Notes: generated from the sequence alone by a model not told the origin. DNA of 64,000 bases from Alistipes sp. (GCA_017936685.1 JAGBFA010000011.1:1-64000), one strand, 5' to 3'. Shown: positions 33,581 through 42,972, numbered from the stretch's first letter. Translations and numbers: made by a program.

Positions 33581-34750
33581 ATGATGCGATTGAAAGCCGT
33601 TGCCGCATTGTCGGCTGTCGTGCTGCTGGGTGCTTGCGACAATGACCCCGTACAGGAGCCGCCTGTGCCCGAACCTCCTTTCAAAGAGCCTGTCGCCGAG
33701 ATGATCGAGTGCACGCAGGCCAATGTCGTCTATTACGGTGACGACGGCTACACCGGTGTATCGGACCTGTGGCAGGTGACATTGTACACCGATATGGATA
33801 TCGACGAACAGGGCAATCCGATAGGAGCCGGACAGATCGTCTGCATCAGTTGCAACGCCAAGCAGGGCGATGTTCTCGACATGGCCAATTTAGTCGGCAC
33901 CTACACCGCAACGATTTCGACGGGCGATTTCCGCGCCGGAACCTTCAACGAGGGCTACATGCGGACGATCGATCTGCCGGGCGGGGCCGTCGAGATCCCC
34001 GATTTCTCGTTCTTCGGCGATCTGGCCGAGGGCGAGACGACCTTCGAACCCGATCTGCTGCGCGAGGGCTACTGCCAGATAGAGTCCAATGCCGACGGCA
34101 CCTATACCGTGTCGGGCATCATGGTGGGTACGGAGTATCTCAAACGCTACTTCACATATACGGGGGCCATAGAGCCTGTCGACCGCAGCGATGGCGGACA
34201 GCAGACTATCCCCAATACCACCCTTACGGAGGATATCCAGTTGGAGGGCTTCACGCAGGCGCGCTTGCAGGATATGGGCGACTATTTCTTCCTGCAAGAT
34301 CAGTCGTATCGCATGTTCCGCCTGACACTTGCCGACGAGGGTGTCGACATCTCGGGCAGCTATCCCGAGGGCGAGGGACGTTTCCTCAAACTCGAATTCT
34401 TCGTGGAGTGGGAGGCCGACGTGACCGAGGGCATGCCCGTGGGTACGTATGATATGTGCCAGCGCACCGAATCGGGCGGCATCGAGCGTTCGCAGATCGT
34501 GCCGTGGCACACGGTGCCGGGTCTTCCCGATCAGTTCACCTCACCCTCCGGCTCGTGGTATCAGAAGATTGCGGCCTCGGGCGAGATGCCCGAATATGCC
34601 CGTTTAGCGGCAGGCAAGGTTACCGTCGAGAATATCGACGGTGTCGAGGGCGGACGCCGCATCGTCGTGGAGCTGCTCGACTGCGATGCCGACCGGCCGC
34701 ACGCCGTAAAGTGCACCGTGGAGATGGCCGGAACACAGCTAAGACAGTGA
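33581..34750 (+). CDS. Lipoprotein of unknown function
   Basis: 389 aa. Signal peptide with lipobox LLGAC (Cys about 20), then a Pro-rich linker (EPPVPEPPFKEP) and an acidic, beta-rich mature domain containing ANVVYYGDDGYTGVSDLWQVTLY-like strands, ATISTGDFRAGTF and YTVSGIMVGTEYLKRYF. A second ATG three bases in is an equally good start. It heads three co-oriented lipoprotein genes (gaps 53 and 4-10 bases). Likely surface-exposed; function unknown. Confidence 0.82.
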   Translation: MMRLKAVAALSAVVLLGACDNDPVQEPPVPEPPFKEPVAEMIECTQANVVYYGDDGYTGVSDLWQVTLYTDMDIDEQGNPIGAGQIVCISCNAKQGDVLDMANLVGTYTATISTGDFRAGTFNEGYMRTIDLPGGAVEIPDFSFFGDLAEGETTFEPDLLREGYCQIESNADGTYTVSGIMVGTEYLKRYFTYTGAIEPVDRSDGGQQTIPNTTLTEDIQLEGFTQARLQDMGDYFFLQDQSYRMFRLTLADEGVDISGSYPEGEGRFLKLEFFVEWEADVTEGMPVGTYDMCQRTESGGIERSQIVPWHTVPGLPDQFTSPSGSWYQKIAASGEMPEYARLAAGKVTVENIDGVEGGRRIVVELLDCDADRPHAVKCTVEMAGTQLRQ

Positions 34751-34803
34751 AATGCGTCGGATCAAAATAGAAAATTTCGAAATAATTAATCCCGAATACC
34801 GTT

Positions 34804-36555
34804 ATGAAAAAATTCAGATTGCTGACTCTGGCCGCACTTGTGGCCACTATGCTGTCGGTCGCGTGCGACAAGACCGATAAGAACGACCCTGCACCCGATC
34901 CCGATCCGGTGGAGCTTGTCGACCAGTATCAATGGAACAACACGGTGACCGACATCAAGTCGGTTGTGGCCGAGATCCAGATGACTCCCATGGGCGAACT
35001 CGTCACCGTATGCCTCTCGCCCGAGGCTGGCATCACCTCGGTAGACCAGCTGAATAGCGACAAGGAGCATGTGGAGATCATTGTCGACAGCGAGATAGGC
35101 GACTATCCGGATATGGTCACCGAGACCGAGACCGGCACGCGTATCGACCTTACGAAGGCTCAGGGTGCCGTCTATATCACCTATTATAAAAACGGCCGTC
35201 CCGTTGCCGAGTATGAAGACGAGACTCTGCTCGACGAGGGCTATATAATCCTTACGGAGAATCCCGCCGACGACAACCTCTCGACGGTCGACATGTTGCT
35301 CGACTTCGCCGGCAGCAGCGACTGCCTGCGCGCCAACTTCACGCTCGACGAGTCGAAGATCACCCTTCCGCGTCCCGACTACCCCGAGAACTACATCGCC
35401 GAAGATGTATTCTTCTACGAGGAGATACAGAGCGCATTCGCGTTCGATATGAGCGGCTACACCTTCGTGATGATGTCGCTCACGGCCGACTACGCCACAT
35501 GGCAGGATTGCATGGAGGGCGAGGACTACATCATGATGGCCGTGGCCTCGGACGCTCTGGGCAAGACGGTCGACATGACCTCGTATGAGGATTACAGCTT
35601 CGTCAACTACTCGCCTATGTGCAAGTCGGTGGAGACCATCTCTCCGCTCGAACCCGAGACGATGGCCGTGCTGGCCGGCGGTGAACTCTATATCGCCAAG
35701 GACGGCGAGTACACCGATGCCCGCTTCTCAATCGAGACCGCCGAGGGCACGTTGTTCGAGGGCGCGGTGCGCGTACATACGCCCGCTCCCACCGACTGCA
35801 TCATCTTCAACGACGAGACCAAGCCCGTGCGCGCGGCCTTCTACTACTACGATCAGTATCTCTACCTCACCCCGGGTGCCATCGACTACGGCGAGGATAT
35901 CGACAACTGCTCGTGGTATCTGTGCCTTACCAAACCCGCTGCGGGCGAGACGGTCGACGTAACGACTGCGGCCGACTTCATGGTGATATTCGCCTACGAC
36001 TACGGCGAGGGACAGATCGTCTCGCAGCCGGGCTCGGGCGATACGGGCAGCTATACGGTCAAGACTCTGGGCGAGAACCGCTACGAAGTCACTTTCGACG
36101 TGACCTTTGCCGACGGCAACCGCGTGCAGTGCAGCTACTCGGGCGAGTTCAAGGATTTCCTTGCCGAGCCGGTCAAGGAGAACGAGTATAAGTTCCAGGG
36201 CGTGTCGCATGCCATCAACTCGCTTGTCGTCGACACCACCTCTTCGGTCTACACCTTCTACATATCAAGCGAGGCCGGATTGACGACTGTGGCCGATATG
36301 CTCACCGCCGGCGACCTTGTTACGGTCAAGGCCGATGCCTCTATCTGCGACGGCGAGAGCTATGGCTTCTCGTCGGCTGCCGCTGCCGGCAAGGAGCTGT
36401 CGGTGATCTACAATGGCGTTACCTATAACTCTGCCGCCGGCTCGGTCGGAACGTTCTCGGCTCTGCTCTCGGACACCGATCTGGAACTCTCGTTCGCGGG
36501 CTACGGCGAGGCTCCCGACATCTATTTCAAGGGCACGGCCGTGGTAGTAAAATAA
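34804..36555 (+). CDS. Large lipoprotein with repeated domain
   Basis: 583 aa. Lipobox LSVAC (Cys about 21), linker DPAPDPDPVE, then an acidic mature part. A domain of about 100 residues occurs near the N-terminus (YQWNNTVTDIKSVVAEI...LSPEAGITSVDQL) and again near the C-terminus (YKFQGVSHAINSLVVDT...ISSEAGLTTVADML), so the protein grew by internal duplication. TVKTLGENRYEVTFDVTFADG resembles a stretch of the next lipoprotein. No catalytic motif is seen. Confidence 0.83.
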   Translation: MKKFRLLTLAALVATMLSVACDKTDKNDPAPDPDPVELVDQYQWNNTVTDIKSVVAEIQMTPMGELVTVCLSPEAGITSVDQLNSDKEHVEIIVDSEIGDYPDMVTETETGTRIDLTKAQGAVYITYYKNGRPVAEYEDETLLDEGYIILTENPADDNLSTVDMLLDFAGSSDCLRANFTLDESKITLPRPDYPENYIAEDVFFYEEIQSAFAFDMSGYTFVMMSLTADYATWQDCMEGEDYIMMAVASDALGKTVDMTSYEDYSFVNYSPMCKSVETISPLEPETMAVLAGGELYIAKDGEYTDARFSIETAEGTLFEGAVRVHTPAPTDCIIFNDETKPVRAAFYYYDQYLYLTPGAIDYGEDIDNCSWYLCLTKPAAGETVDVTTAADFMVIFAYDYGEGQIVSQPGSGDTGSYTVKTLGENRYEVTFDVTFADGNRVQCSYSGEFKDFLAEPVKENEYKFQGVSHAINSLVVDTTSSVYTFYISSEAGLTTVADMLTAGDLVTVKADASICDGESYGFSSAAAAGKELSVIYNGVTYNSAAGSVGTFSALLSDTDLELSFAGYGEAPDIYFKGTAVVVK

Positions 36556-36559
36556 CCCT

Positions 36560-37072
36560 ATGACTATGCTTATCAAGAGATTTACCGCTATGATGCTCGC
36601 CGCCGCAATGGCGGCGGGCATCGTCGCTTGCCAGAAAGAGGAGTCGGAACCGGTCTGGCCCGAGCCCGATCCTCTGCCCGAGGCCATAGGTACCTACACC
36701 TTCGGCGATACCGTGTACGACATACGCTTCGCCTCGGTCTACGACAACGGCGACAGCTATTCGTTCATCTTTTCTCCCCTGTCGGCGCGTCCTCTGACGA
36801 CCTATTTCGCCGTGGCACTGCGCAACTACTTCATCGGCGCGGAGGTCGATGTGAAGAACATCTACCACAACGACGACTACTCTTTGGTCTACGAGGATCC
36901 TCTGCATTACTATTCGCGTCTGCGCGCCCTGCGCAGCGGCACCATGTTCATCAAGAAGAACCGCAACGACAACTACACCGTAAAGGTCGACGTGGAGCTG
37001 ATCGACGGCACGCCGCTGTCGATAGATTTCACGGGGGACGTATATCCCGAAGAAGAGACATCTTTTCCGTGA
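36560..37072 (+). CDS. Lipoprotein related to the preceding gene's repeated domain
   Basis: 170 aa (168 if started at the second ATG, 36566). Lipobox GIVAC (Cys about 24), linker EPVWPEPDPLPE, then one copy of the domain: GTYTFGDTVYDIRFASVY, FIFSPLSARPLTTYF and DNYTVKVDVELIDGTPLSIDFTG. The start is four bases after the preceding stop. Its own stop codon TGA is formed by the CGTGA left end of an R1 element, so the coding end was set, or reset, by the repeat. Confidence 0.82.
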   Translation: MTMLIKRFTAMMLAAAMAAGIVACQKEESEPVWPEPDPLPEAIGTYTFGDTVYDIRFASVYDNGDSYSFIFSPLSARPLTTYFAVALRNYFIGAEVDVKNIYHNDDYSLVYEDPLHYYSRLRALRSGTMFIKKNRNDNYTVKVDVELIDGTPLSIDFTGDVYPEEETSFP

Positions 37073-37184
37073 AAAGGCGTCATTTACTTCGCCTCGTTCA
37101 AATCCGCAAATGGGCAGTACGCCGAGTACAGCCCATCCGCCCAATTTTCGTTGCGCGTTGCAACTAACCGCTTTTGACGAAAAA
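37068..37184 (+). repeat. R1 structured repeat, copy 12
   Basis: The left end overlaps the stop codon of the preceding lipoprotein. Left arm AAAAGGCGT does not match right arm ACCGCTTTT, so this copy looks like a recombinant of two arm types. Inner stem ATGGGCaGTAC/GTACaGCCCAT is intact. Confidence 0.82.
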
Positions 37185-37258
37185 GGGGCGCATAATTCTT
37201 TGGAAACGATTTCCATTGTGCTGTCATTCTGAACGGAATGAAATGTAGTGAACCGACG

Positions 37259-37291
37259 ACAAGGAGCGGAAGTAGAATACCGCTTTTCACG
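37259..37291 (-). repeat. R1 left-arm fragment upstream of maf
   Basis: A 33-base reverse copy of the R1 left arm (AGTAGAATACCGC...TTTTCACG), 21 bases before the maf -7 element. The rest of the element is missing; an R2 piece precedes it. Confidence 0.7.
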
Positions 37292-37311
37292 AAAAAATCC
37301 CGAAAAATAAG

Positions 37312-37319
37312 TATATTTG
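37312..37319 (+). promoter_or_regulatory. -7 promoter element of maf
   Basis: TATATTTG, 25 bases before the maf start. No TTTG at the expected -33 distance. Confidence 0.55.
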
Positions 37320-37343
37320 CATCAAATACGAAAATACGGATAT

Positions 37344-37961
37344 ATGCTGCTGCACGACAAACTACGCGATTACAGATTGATACTGGCCTCCAACTCTCCG
37401 CGTCGCCGAGAGCTGATGACCGCGGCCGAATTGCCATACGTGCTGGCCGAGAGGTTTGAGTGCGAGGAGCGATACCCCTCGCAGCTGCCGGCCGTGGAGG
37501 TTGCGGCATATCTGTCGGAGTTGAAGAGCGAGGCCTATCCCAAGCCGCTCGCCGCGGGCGACATACTCGTCACGGCCGACACGACGGTGGTCGTCGGCGG
37601 GCAGGTATTGGGCAAGCCCGCCGATGCGGCGCATGCACGGCAGATGCTCGGCCTGCTCTCGGGCAGGGAACATCTTGTCGTAACGGGCGTTACGCTGCGC
37701 TCCGATAGTCGAAAACGGACATTCTCCGCCGTCAGCAAGGTGCGCTTCGCCGATCTTCGACCGGAGCAGATCGACTACTACGTCGAGCGGTTCTCCCCAC
37801 TGGACAAGGCCGGCGCATACGGCATTCAGGAGTGGATCGGCTATGTCGGCATAACGGGCATCGACGGCTCGTTCTACAACGTCATGGGACTGCCCGTGCA
37901 GGCGTTGTGCCGCGAGTTGGAGTCGTTCGTCGACAATGAACAGGACCTTAAAACTATTTGA
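37344..37961 (+). CDS. maf: Maf-like nucleotide pyrophosphatase
   Basis: 205 aa from MLLHDKLRDY. The N-terminal SNSPRRRELM holds the phosphate-binding Ser/Arg residues and VTADTTVV the metal-binding Asp; SGREHLVVTGV and the later SPLDKAGAYGIQEW are family hallmarks. Maf proteins remove pyrophosphate from non-canonical or modified NTPs (dTTP/UTP type for proteins with this motif). The S46 peptidase starts two bases after its stop. Confidence 0.95.
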   Translation: MLLHDKLRDYRLILASNSPRRRELMTAAELPYVLAERFECEERYPSQLPAVEVAAYLSELKSEAYPKPLAAGDILVTADTTVVVGGQVLGKPADAAHARQMLGLLSGREHLVVTGVTLRSDSRKRTFSAVSKVRFADLRPEQIDYYVERFSPLDKAGAYGIQEWIGYVGITGIDGSFYNVMGLPVQALCRELESFVDNEQDLKTI

Positions 37962-37963
37962 CC

Positions 37964-39997
37964 ATGATAAAGAAGACTCTGCTTGTTTCGCTGCTGACCC
38001 TTGCGGTCGGCTTCACGGCTATGGCCGACAAGGGCATGTGGCTGCCCTCGCTCATATCGTCGCGCATGAAGGATATGCGCTCGAAAGGATTTCGCCTCAC
38101 CTCCGAGGATATCTACTCGATCAACAAAGCCTCGCTCAAAGATGCCGTGGTGCTCTTCGACGGTGGCTGCACGGGCGAGATCGTATCGCCCGAAGGTCTG
38201 CTTCTGACCAACCACCACTGCGGCTACGATGCCATACAGTCGCTCTCGGCGGTCGAGCACGACTATCTGACCGACGGTTTCTGGGCCATGTCGCGCGGCG
38301 AGGAGCTGCCCTGCAAGGGCTTGCAGGTGGCGATTCTCGTGCGCATGGAGGAGGTCACCGACCGTCTTGCGGCGGGTGAGAAGGCCGAAGCCATAATCGC
38401 CGCCGCCGAGGCCGAGGGCACGGGTTACAGCGCAGCCATCGAACAGATGTACTACGGCAACCAGCAGTTCCTGTTCGTCTACAAGGTCTTCCGCGACGTG
38501 CGTCTGGTGGGTACGCCGCCCTCGTCGATAGGCAAGTTCGGCGGCGACACCGACAACTGGATATGGCCGCGTCACACGGGCGACTTCTCGGTGTTCCGCA
38601 TCTACTCTTCGCCCGACAACGAGCCTGCCGCCTACTCGCCGCAGAATGTCCCCTACCGTCCCGCGCGTCACTTCGAGATCTCGACCGCAGGTGTCCGAGA
38701 GGGCGATTTCACCATGATCTACGGCTTCCCGGGCAACACGCAGGAGTATATCACCTCCGATGCCGTCGACTACATCGCCGATGTGGCCGACCCCGTCTGC
38801 ATAGCACTGCGCACCGAGCGTTTGGATATCATACGCGCAGCGCAGCAGAGCGACGCGAAGGTGCGCATACAGTATGCCGCCAAGCACGCCTCGATAGCCA
38901 ACGCATGGAAGAAGTGGCAGGGTGAGGTATTGGGAATCAAGCGTCTGGGTACGGCCGATAAGAAACGCGCCTACGAGCAGCGTTTCGCCGCCGAGAACCC
39001 CGACAAGGCCTTCCTGCTCGACTCGCTGCATGCGGCCTACCTGCGCAACACCACACCCTACTACACCCGCACGCTCTTCATCGAGACGCTGCGCGCCATC
39101 GAACTGCCGCAGATCGTGCGCTTCGCCATGACCGCCAAGGACAAGGAGCGCGCCGCCGCAGTCGCCGACAACTTCTACAAGAACTACGACGCCTCGATCG
39201 ACCGCGCCATAGCTCGGCGCATGGTGGCCGAGTTCCTGCGTCTTGCACCCGAGGGCACCGTTCCCGAGGCTCTGTCGCAGCTCATAGCCCGACATGGCGG
39301 TGCCGAAGCCTACGTCGACTATCTCTACGACCATAGCCGCTTCACCTCGCCCGAGGGCTTCTCGACCGACACGGCAACCGACGATGCCGCGGCCGAGCTG
39401 ATCGGAGCTATGGCACCGCTCTACGATCTGTCGGCGCGCTACGCCTATCGCAACCTGAGCAACGTGCCCGACATCGAACGCTGGTACCGCCCCTACGTCA
39501 AGGCGTTGATGGAGTGGGACACCGACCGCGCATTCTTCCCCGATGCCAACCTCACGCTGCGCGTGGCCTACGGCAAGGTGGCCGGCTACGACTATGCCGA
39601 CGGCGTATATCACCGTCCGCAGACCTCGTTGGAGGGCATCATCGAGAAGGATAATCCCGAGATATACGATTACGACATTCCGCAGTCGCTGCGCGACATA
39701 TATGCCTCGAAGCAGTATGGACGCTGGGGCGTGGAGATCGACGGCCGCCGCACCGTGCCGGCATGCTTCATCGCCACCAACCACACCACCGGCGGCAACT
39801 CCGGCTCGCCCGTCATCGACGGCCGCGGCCGGCTGATAGGCATCAACTTCGACCGTACATGGCTCTCGACCATGAGCGACGTGGAGTTCGACGAAGAGAT
39901 ATGCCGCAATATTGCGGTCGACATACGCTACGTACTCTTCACGATCGATCGCGTGGGCGGCGCAGGCTACCTGCTCGACGAGATGACGTTGAGGTGA
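37964..39997 (+). CDS. S46 family dipeptidyl-peptidase (DPP7/DPP11 type)
   Basis: 677 aa. Signal peptide to about MADKG (residue 20), so periplasmic. The chymotrypsin-like triad is visible as His in LTNHHCGYDAIQ and Ser in TTGGNSGSPVIDG, with Asp in the middle region. It removes dipeptides from peptides and feeds amino-acid-fermenting Bacteroidetes. In Porphyromonas the Gly/Arg at residue 673 separates DPP7 from Asp/Glu-specific DPP11; the C-terminal VGGAGYLLDEM here would suit a Gly-type DPP7, but this is uncertain. Two bases after maf. Confidence 0.93.
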   Translation: MIKKTLLVSLLTLAVGFTAMADKGMWLPSLISSRMKDMRSKGFRLTSEDIYSINKASLKDAVVLFDGGCTGEIVSPEGLLLTNHHCGYDAIQSLSAVEHDYLTDGFWAMSRGEELPCKGLQVAILVRMEEVTDRLAAGEKAEAIIAAAEAEGTGYSAAIEQMYYGNQQFLFVYKVFRDVRLVGTPPSSIGKFGGDTDNWIWPRHTGDFSVFRIYSSPDNEPAAYSPQNVPYRPARHFEISTAGVREGDFTMIYGFPGNTQEYITSDAVDYIADVADPVCIALRTERLDIIRAAQQSDAKVRIQYAAKHASIANAWKKWQGEVLGIKRLGTADKKRAYEQRFAAENPDKAFLLDSLHAAYLRNTTPYYTRTLFIETLRAIELPQIVRFAMTAKDKERAAAVADNFYKNYDASIDRAIARRMVAEFLRLAPEGTVPEALSQLIARHGGAEAYVDYLYDHSRFTSPEGFSTDTATDDAAAELIGAMAPLYDLSARYAYRNLSNVPDIERWYRPYVKALMEWDTDRAFFPDANLTLRVAYGKVAGYDYADGVYHRPQTSLEGIIEKDNPEIYDYDIPQSLRDIYASKQYGRWGVEIDGRRTVPACFIATNHTTGGNSGSPVIDGRGRLIGINFDRTWLSTMSDVEFDEEICRNIAVDIRYVLFTIDRVGGAGYLLDEMTLR

Positions 39998-40033
39998 CGC
40001 AGCCGAAAAACACAAGGTTAGGTTAGTTAGGTT

Positions 40034-41695
40034 ATGGAGTTTTTGGAGAGTTTGTTCGACGGCAAGATCGACATGACGGCCATCGTGGTGCTGTCGCTGA
40101 TCTGCGCCGTGGGCATGGCACTGGGCAAGGTGCATATCCGCGGGGTCTCGCTCGGCGTGACGTTCGTCTTTTTCACCGGCATTCTGGCCGGACATCTCGG
40201 GCTGAGCATCGATCCGACGATACTCACTTTCGCCCAGAATTTCGGTCTGGTGCTCTTCGTCTACGCACTGGGCGTGCAGGTGGGACCCGGCTTTTTCAGC
40301 GCGTTCCGCAACAACGGCATACGTCTCAATGCGCTGGGACTGATGGTCATAATTCTCGGCACGGCCATGGCCGTGGCATTCAGCTTCCTGCCCGGCATGT
40401 CGCTGCCCGACATGATGGGCGTGCTGAGCGGTGCGGTGACCAACACACCCGCGCTGGCCGCAGCGCAGCAGACCCTCGCGCAGATGGATCTCGATGCCAC
40501 CACGCCGGCTTTGAGCTGCGCGGTCACCTATCCTTTGGGCGTGGTGGGTGTCATTCTGGCCATCATCGTCATGCGCCGCTTCATGGTGCGTCCCGTCGAT
40601 ATGGCGGCCCCGCAGGCCGAGCATGTCAACAACACCTACATCGTATCGATCGTGGCCGACAATCCGGGTATCATCGGTCATAACCTGCGCAAGATAAGCG
40701 AGTTCAGTCACGTGCAGTTCGTCGTCTCGCGCATCTGGCACAACGGGCGCGTGAGCGTGCCCTCGCCCGATACGGTCGTCGAGCAGGGCGACCGCCTGCT
40801 GGTCATCACCTCGCGCCGCGATGTGGAGACGCTCGAAGCACTCATCGGCCGTCGCGAGCAAACCGACTGGAACCGCAGCGACGTCGACTGGAACTCGATC
40901 GATCCGACCCTCGTGTCGCGCTCGATCATCGTCACGCGCGCCGACATCAACGGCCGCAGCCTCGGTTCGCTGCACCTGCGCAACAGCTACGGCATCAACA
41001 TCAGCCGCATCGTGCGCAGCGGCGTGGTGCTTCTGGCCACGCCCGATCTTGTGCTGCAACTCGGCGACCGCGTGGTGGTCGTGGGTGAGGCCTCGGCCGT
41101 CGACAAGGCTGCCGAGACGCTGGGCAATGCCGAGCGCGACCTGAACGAGCCGCATCTGCCGGCCATCTTCATCGGCCTGATCGTGGGACTGATAATCGGA
41201 GCCATACCCATCGCCCTGCCGGGCATGTCCTCGCCGCTGAAACTGGGACTGGCCGGCGGCCCGATCATCGTCGGCATACTCATCGGCGCATTCGGCTACC
41301 GCCTGCATCTGGTGACCTACGCCACGCAGAGTGCCAACCTCATGCTCCGCGCATTGGGACTGTCGCTCTATCTGGCCTGCCTGGGTCTGAGCGCAGGACC
41401 TACGTTCTTCGATGCAGCCATAAGCTCCACGGGTGCGACGTGGGTGGCTCTGGGCTTCGCCATAACGCTGCTGCCGACCCTTGCCGTCGGCTATTACGCC
41501 ATGCGTCGGCGACGCGTCGACTTCGCCTCCACGTGCGGCATGCTGTGCGGAGCGATGGCCAACCCCATGGCTCTGACCTACGCCAACGAGCTGAGCGACG
41601 GCGACCGCCCCTCGATAGCCTACACGACCGTCTACCCGCTGGCGATGTTCGTGCGCGTGCTGCTCGCACAGCTTATACTGATGATTTTGATGTAA
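40034..41695 (+). CDS. YidE/AspT-type transporter with two TrkA-C domains
   Basis: 553 aa. Five or so N-terminal transmembrane segments (LGVTFVFFTGILAGHLGLSI, FVYALGVQVGPGFF), two soluble RCK/TrkA-C domains (about 195-360), and a second membrane half (LGLAGGPIIVGILIGAFGY, GLSLYLACLGLSAGP). This is the duplicated AAEx fold of aspartate:alanine exchangers and YidE/YbjL. TNTPALAAAQ and GAMANPMALTYA are the paired half-helix sequences. Substrate unknown. Its placement after a dipeptidase suggests amino-acid exchange (inference). Confidence 0.9.
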   Translation: MEFLESLFDGKIDMTAIVVLSLICAVGMALGKVHIRGVSLGVTFVFFTGILAGHLGLSIDPTILTFAQNFGLVLFVYALGVQVGPGFFSAFRNNGIRLNALGLMVIILGTAMAVAFSFLPGMSLPDMMGVLSGAVTNTPALAAAQQTLAQMDLDATTPALSCAVTYPLGVVGVILAIIVMRRFMVRPVDMAAPQAEHVNNTYIVSIVADNPGIIGHNLRKISEFSHVQFVVSRIWHNGRVSVPSPDTVVEQGDRLLVITSRRDVETLEALIGRREQTDWNRSDVDWNSIDPTLVSRSIIVTRADINGRSLGSLHLRNSYGINISRIVRSGVVLLATPDLVLQLGDRVVVVGEASAVDKAAETLGNAERDLNEPHLPAIFIGLIVGLIIGAIPIALPGMSSPLKLGLAGGPIIVGILIGAFGYRLHLVTYATQSANLMLRALGLSLYLACLGLSAGPTFFDAAISSTGATWVALGFAITLLPTLAVGYYAMRRRRVDFASTCGMLCGAMANPMALTYANELSDGDRPSIAYTTVYPLAMFVRVLLAQLILMILM

Positions 41696-41698
41696 AAA

Positions 41699-41730
41699 TT
41701 TTGCGGTTTCGAAAAAAGTTCCTATATTTG
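41699..41730 (+). promoter_or_regulatory. Promoter of tRNA-Leu
   Basis: TTTTG (41699-41703), 19-base spacer, TATATTTG (41723-41730), with the tRNA beginning 17 bases later. Confidence 0.82.
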
Positions 41731-41747
41731 CACGCTCGAATAGATAA

Positions 41748-41836
41748 GCCCAGGTGGTGAAATTGGTAGACACGCTACTTTGAGGGGGTAGTGGACGATT
41801 AGGTCCGTGCAAGTTCGAGTCTTGTCCTGGGCACCA
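41748..41836 (+). tRNA. tRNA-Leu(GAG)
   Basis: Acceptor GCCCAGG/CCTGGGC with discriminator A and an encoded CCA. Anticodon stem around loop TTGAGGG gives anticodon GAG (reads CUC/CUU). A long variable arm (GTGGACGATTAGGTCCGT region) marks a class II tRNA, and the T-loop is TTCGAGT. Confidence 0.95.
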
Positions 41837-41840
41837 GAAG

Positions 41841-41871
41841 TCCCGTCGGAGTTTTCTCCGACGGGATTTTT
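41841..41871 (+). terminator. Terminator of tRNA-Leu
   Basis: Perfect 11-base stem TCCCGTCGGAG/CTCCGACGGGA with a TTTT loop and a TTTTT run, starting four bases after the encoded CCA. Confidence 0.95.
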
Positions 41872-42200
41872 CGTTTCTTTTTCGTGAAAAGGCATCATTT
41901 GCTTCCGCGCACTCGTTCGTCCGAATAGGCAGTACGCTAAGTACAGCCTATCCGTCCTCACATCGTTTGCGTGGCAACTAATGCCTTTTGACGAAAAAGG
42001 GGGTAGTGGTGCTTTGGAGACTATTACCACCCAACAATGTCATTCTGAGGAGTGCGGCACGCACGACGTGAGAATCTCTGTTTCAGTCGGAAAGTGTCCG
42101 CTCGCCGGGCATGCTTCCTCCGGCGAGACTGTCTGATCGGTCGATTCCGTGCAATAAAAACGGCGGTGCGGCGTTATATATAAAATTAAGGTATCTTGTC
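41872..42200. repeat. Repeat block after tRNA-Leu
   Basis: R1 (41883-41998), the linker tagtggtgctttgg, and an R2 left half with hairpin GTGCG/CGCAC (about 42036-42085). The following 110 bases lead into a small secreted-protein gene and hold no recognised element. Confidence 0.75.
41883..41998 (+). repeat. R1 structured repeat, copy 13
   Basis: Starts 12 bases after the tRNA-Leu terminator T-run. Outer arms AAAAGGCAT/ATGCCTTTT; inner stem ATAGGCaGTAC/GTACaGCCTAT. Confidence 0.87.
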
Positions 42201-42611
42201 ATGCGTCGGATTGCAATGGTGTTGTGGCTGCTGGGCGGAGTGTCGGCCGTCGGAGCGCAGCCGCCGGTGGGGGATAGGGTAGAGCTGTCGGAGGCCGATT
42301 CGACGGCCATGTCCGTTTTGGAACGCTATGCGGCCTTGCCGGTCGAGGCGGTTGAGGTGTGGCAGCCCACGATGCCGGCGGTGAGGTGGCGACCCATCGA
42401 ACCGGAGTCGGGCGGCACGATGCTCCCGAGTGCGGTAAGCGTGCAGGTGAAGCTGCCCAAGCCCGTCGATATGAATAAGTTGGTGTGGAAACCCTCCTCG
42501 TCGTTTTCGATCACCATCTCCAACGGCAGTGCCGGCAACTACATGCCGTGGCCCAATGCTCCGATAGGTTACTTAGATGCCCGCACGCTGTCGTTTCCCA
42601 TGCCGCGGTGA
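42201..42611 (+). CDS. Small secreted protein of unknown function
   Basis: 136 aa from MRRIAMVLWLLGGVS. Signal peptide cleaved near VGAQ (residue 20). Mature part has YAALPVEAVEVWQPTMPAVRW, a Pro-rich segment and SITISNGSAGNYMPWPNAPIGYLDARTLSFPMPR-type ending (given in parts), with several Pro and Trp. No family recognised. It stands alone between repeat blocks; the signal peptide and normal codon use support it being a real gene. Confidence 0.65.
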   Translation: MRRIAMVLWLLGGVSAVGAQPPVGDRVELSEADSTAMSVLERYAALPVEAVEVWQPTMPAVRWRPIEPESGGTMLPSAVSVQVKLPKPVDMNKLVWKPSSSFSITISNGSAGNYMPWPNAPIGYLDARTLSFPMPR

Positions 42612-42750
42612 TCTGCTGTGGCGACGCGGGGGCTTACCGCAGGGAGCGCATTTGCCGGGCGAGAGGTTGCCGACCCAAAAAGAGATTCTCACGTCGCGGC
42701 CGTCGGCCGCTCCTCAGAATGACAAAATAGTCTACAAAGCACCACTACCA

Positions 42751-42865
42751 TTTTTCGTCAAAAGCGGTATTATACCACGCTACGACAGAGTGAGACGATG
42801 GGCTGTACTGGCGTACTGCCCATTGTCGAACGACGAGGCGCGGCAGCAGAATGCCGCTTTTCACG
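42751..42865 (-). repeat. R1 structured repeat, copy 14
   Basis: Minus orientation with the left end facing proS. Inner stem GGGCaGTAC/GTACaGCCC; outer arms GCGGCATT/AATACCGC. Confidence 0.87.
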
Positions 42866-42868
42866 GAA

Positions 42869-42972
42869 AATAAATTTGGTATTGCGCTTACTTATTCGTA
42901 CTTTGGCTTCGCCGAAAATACTTCCGTTCGGCAATATCCAAATAAATTTGGTATTGCGCTCACTTATTCGTA
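42869..42972 (+). repeat. Duplicated promoter segment upstream of proS
   Basis: A 32-base sequence beginning AATAAATTTGGTATTGCGCT occurs at 42869-42900 and 42941-42972 with one difference, 72 bases apart. The upstream copy runs into TACTTTGG, the downstream into TATCTTTG, so a one-base loss spoils the -7 spacing in the upstream copy. Confidence 0.85.

Noticed and set aside
37874..41812. 1312-codon open frame on the minus strand
   Set aside because: It is antisense to maf, the S46 peptidase and the transporter, all of which have clear family motifs; long antisense frames are common in GC-rich coding DNA.
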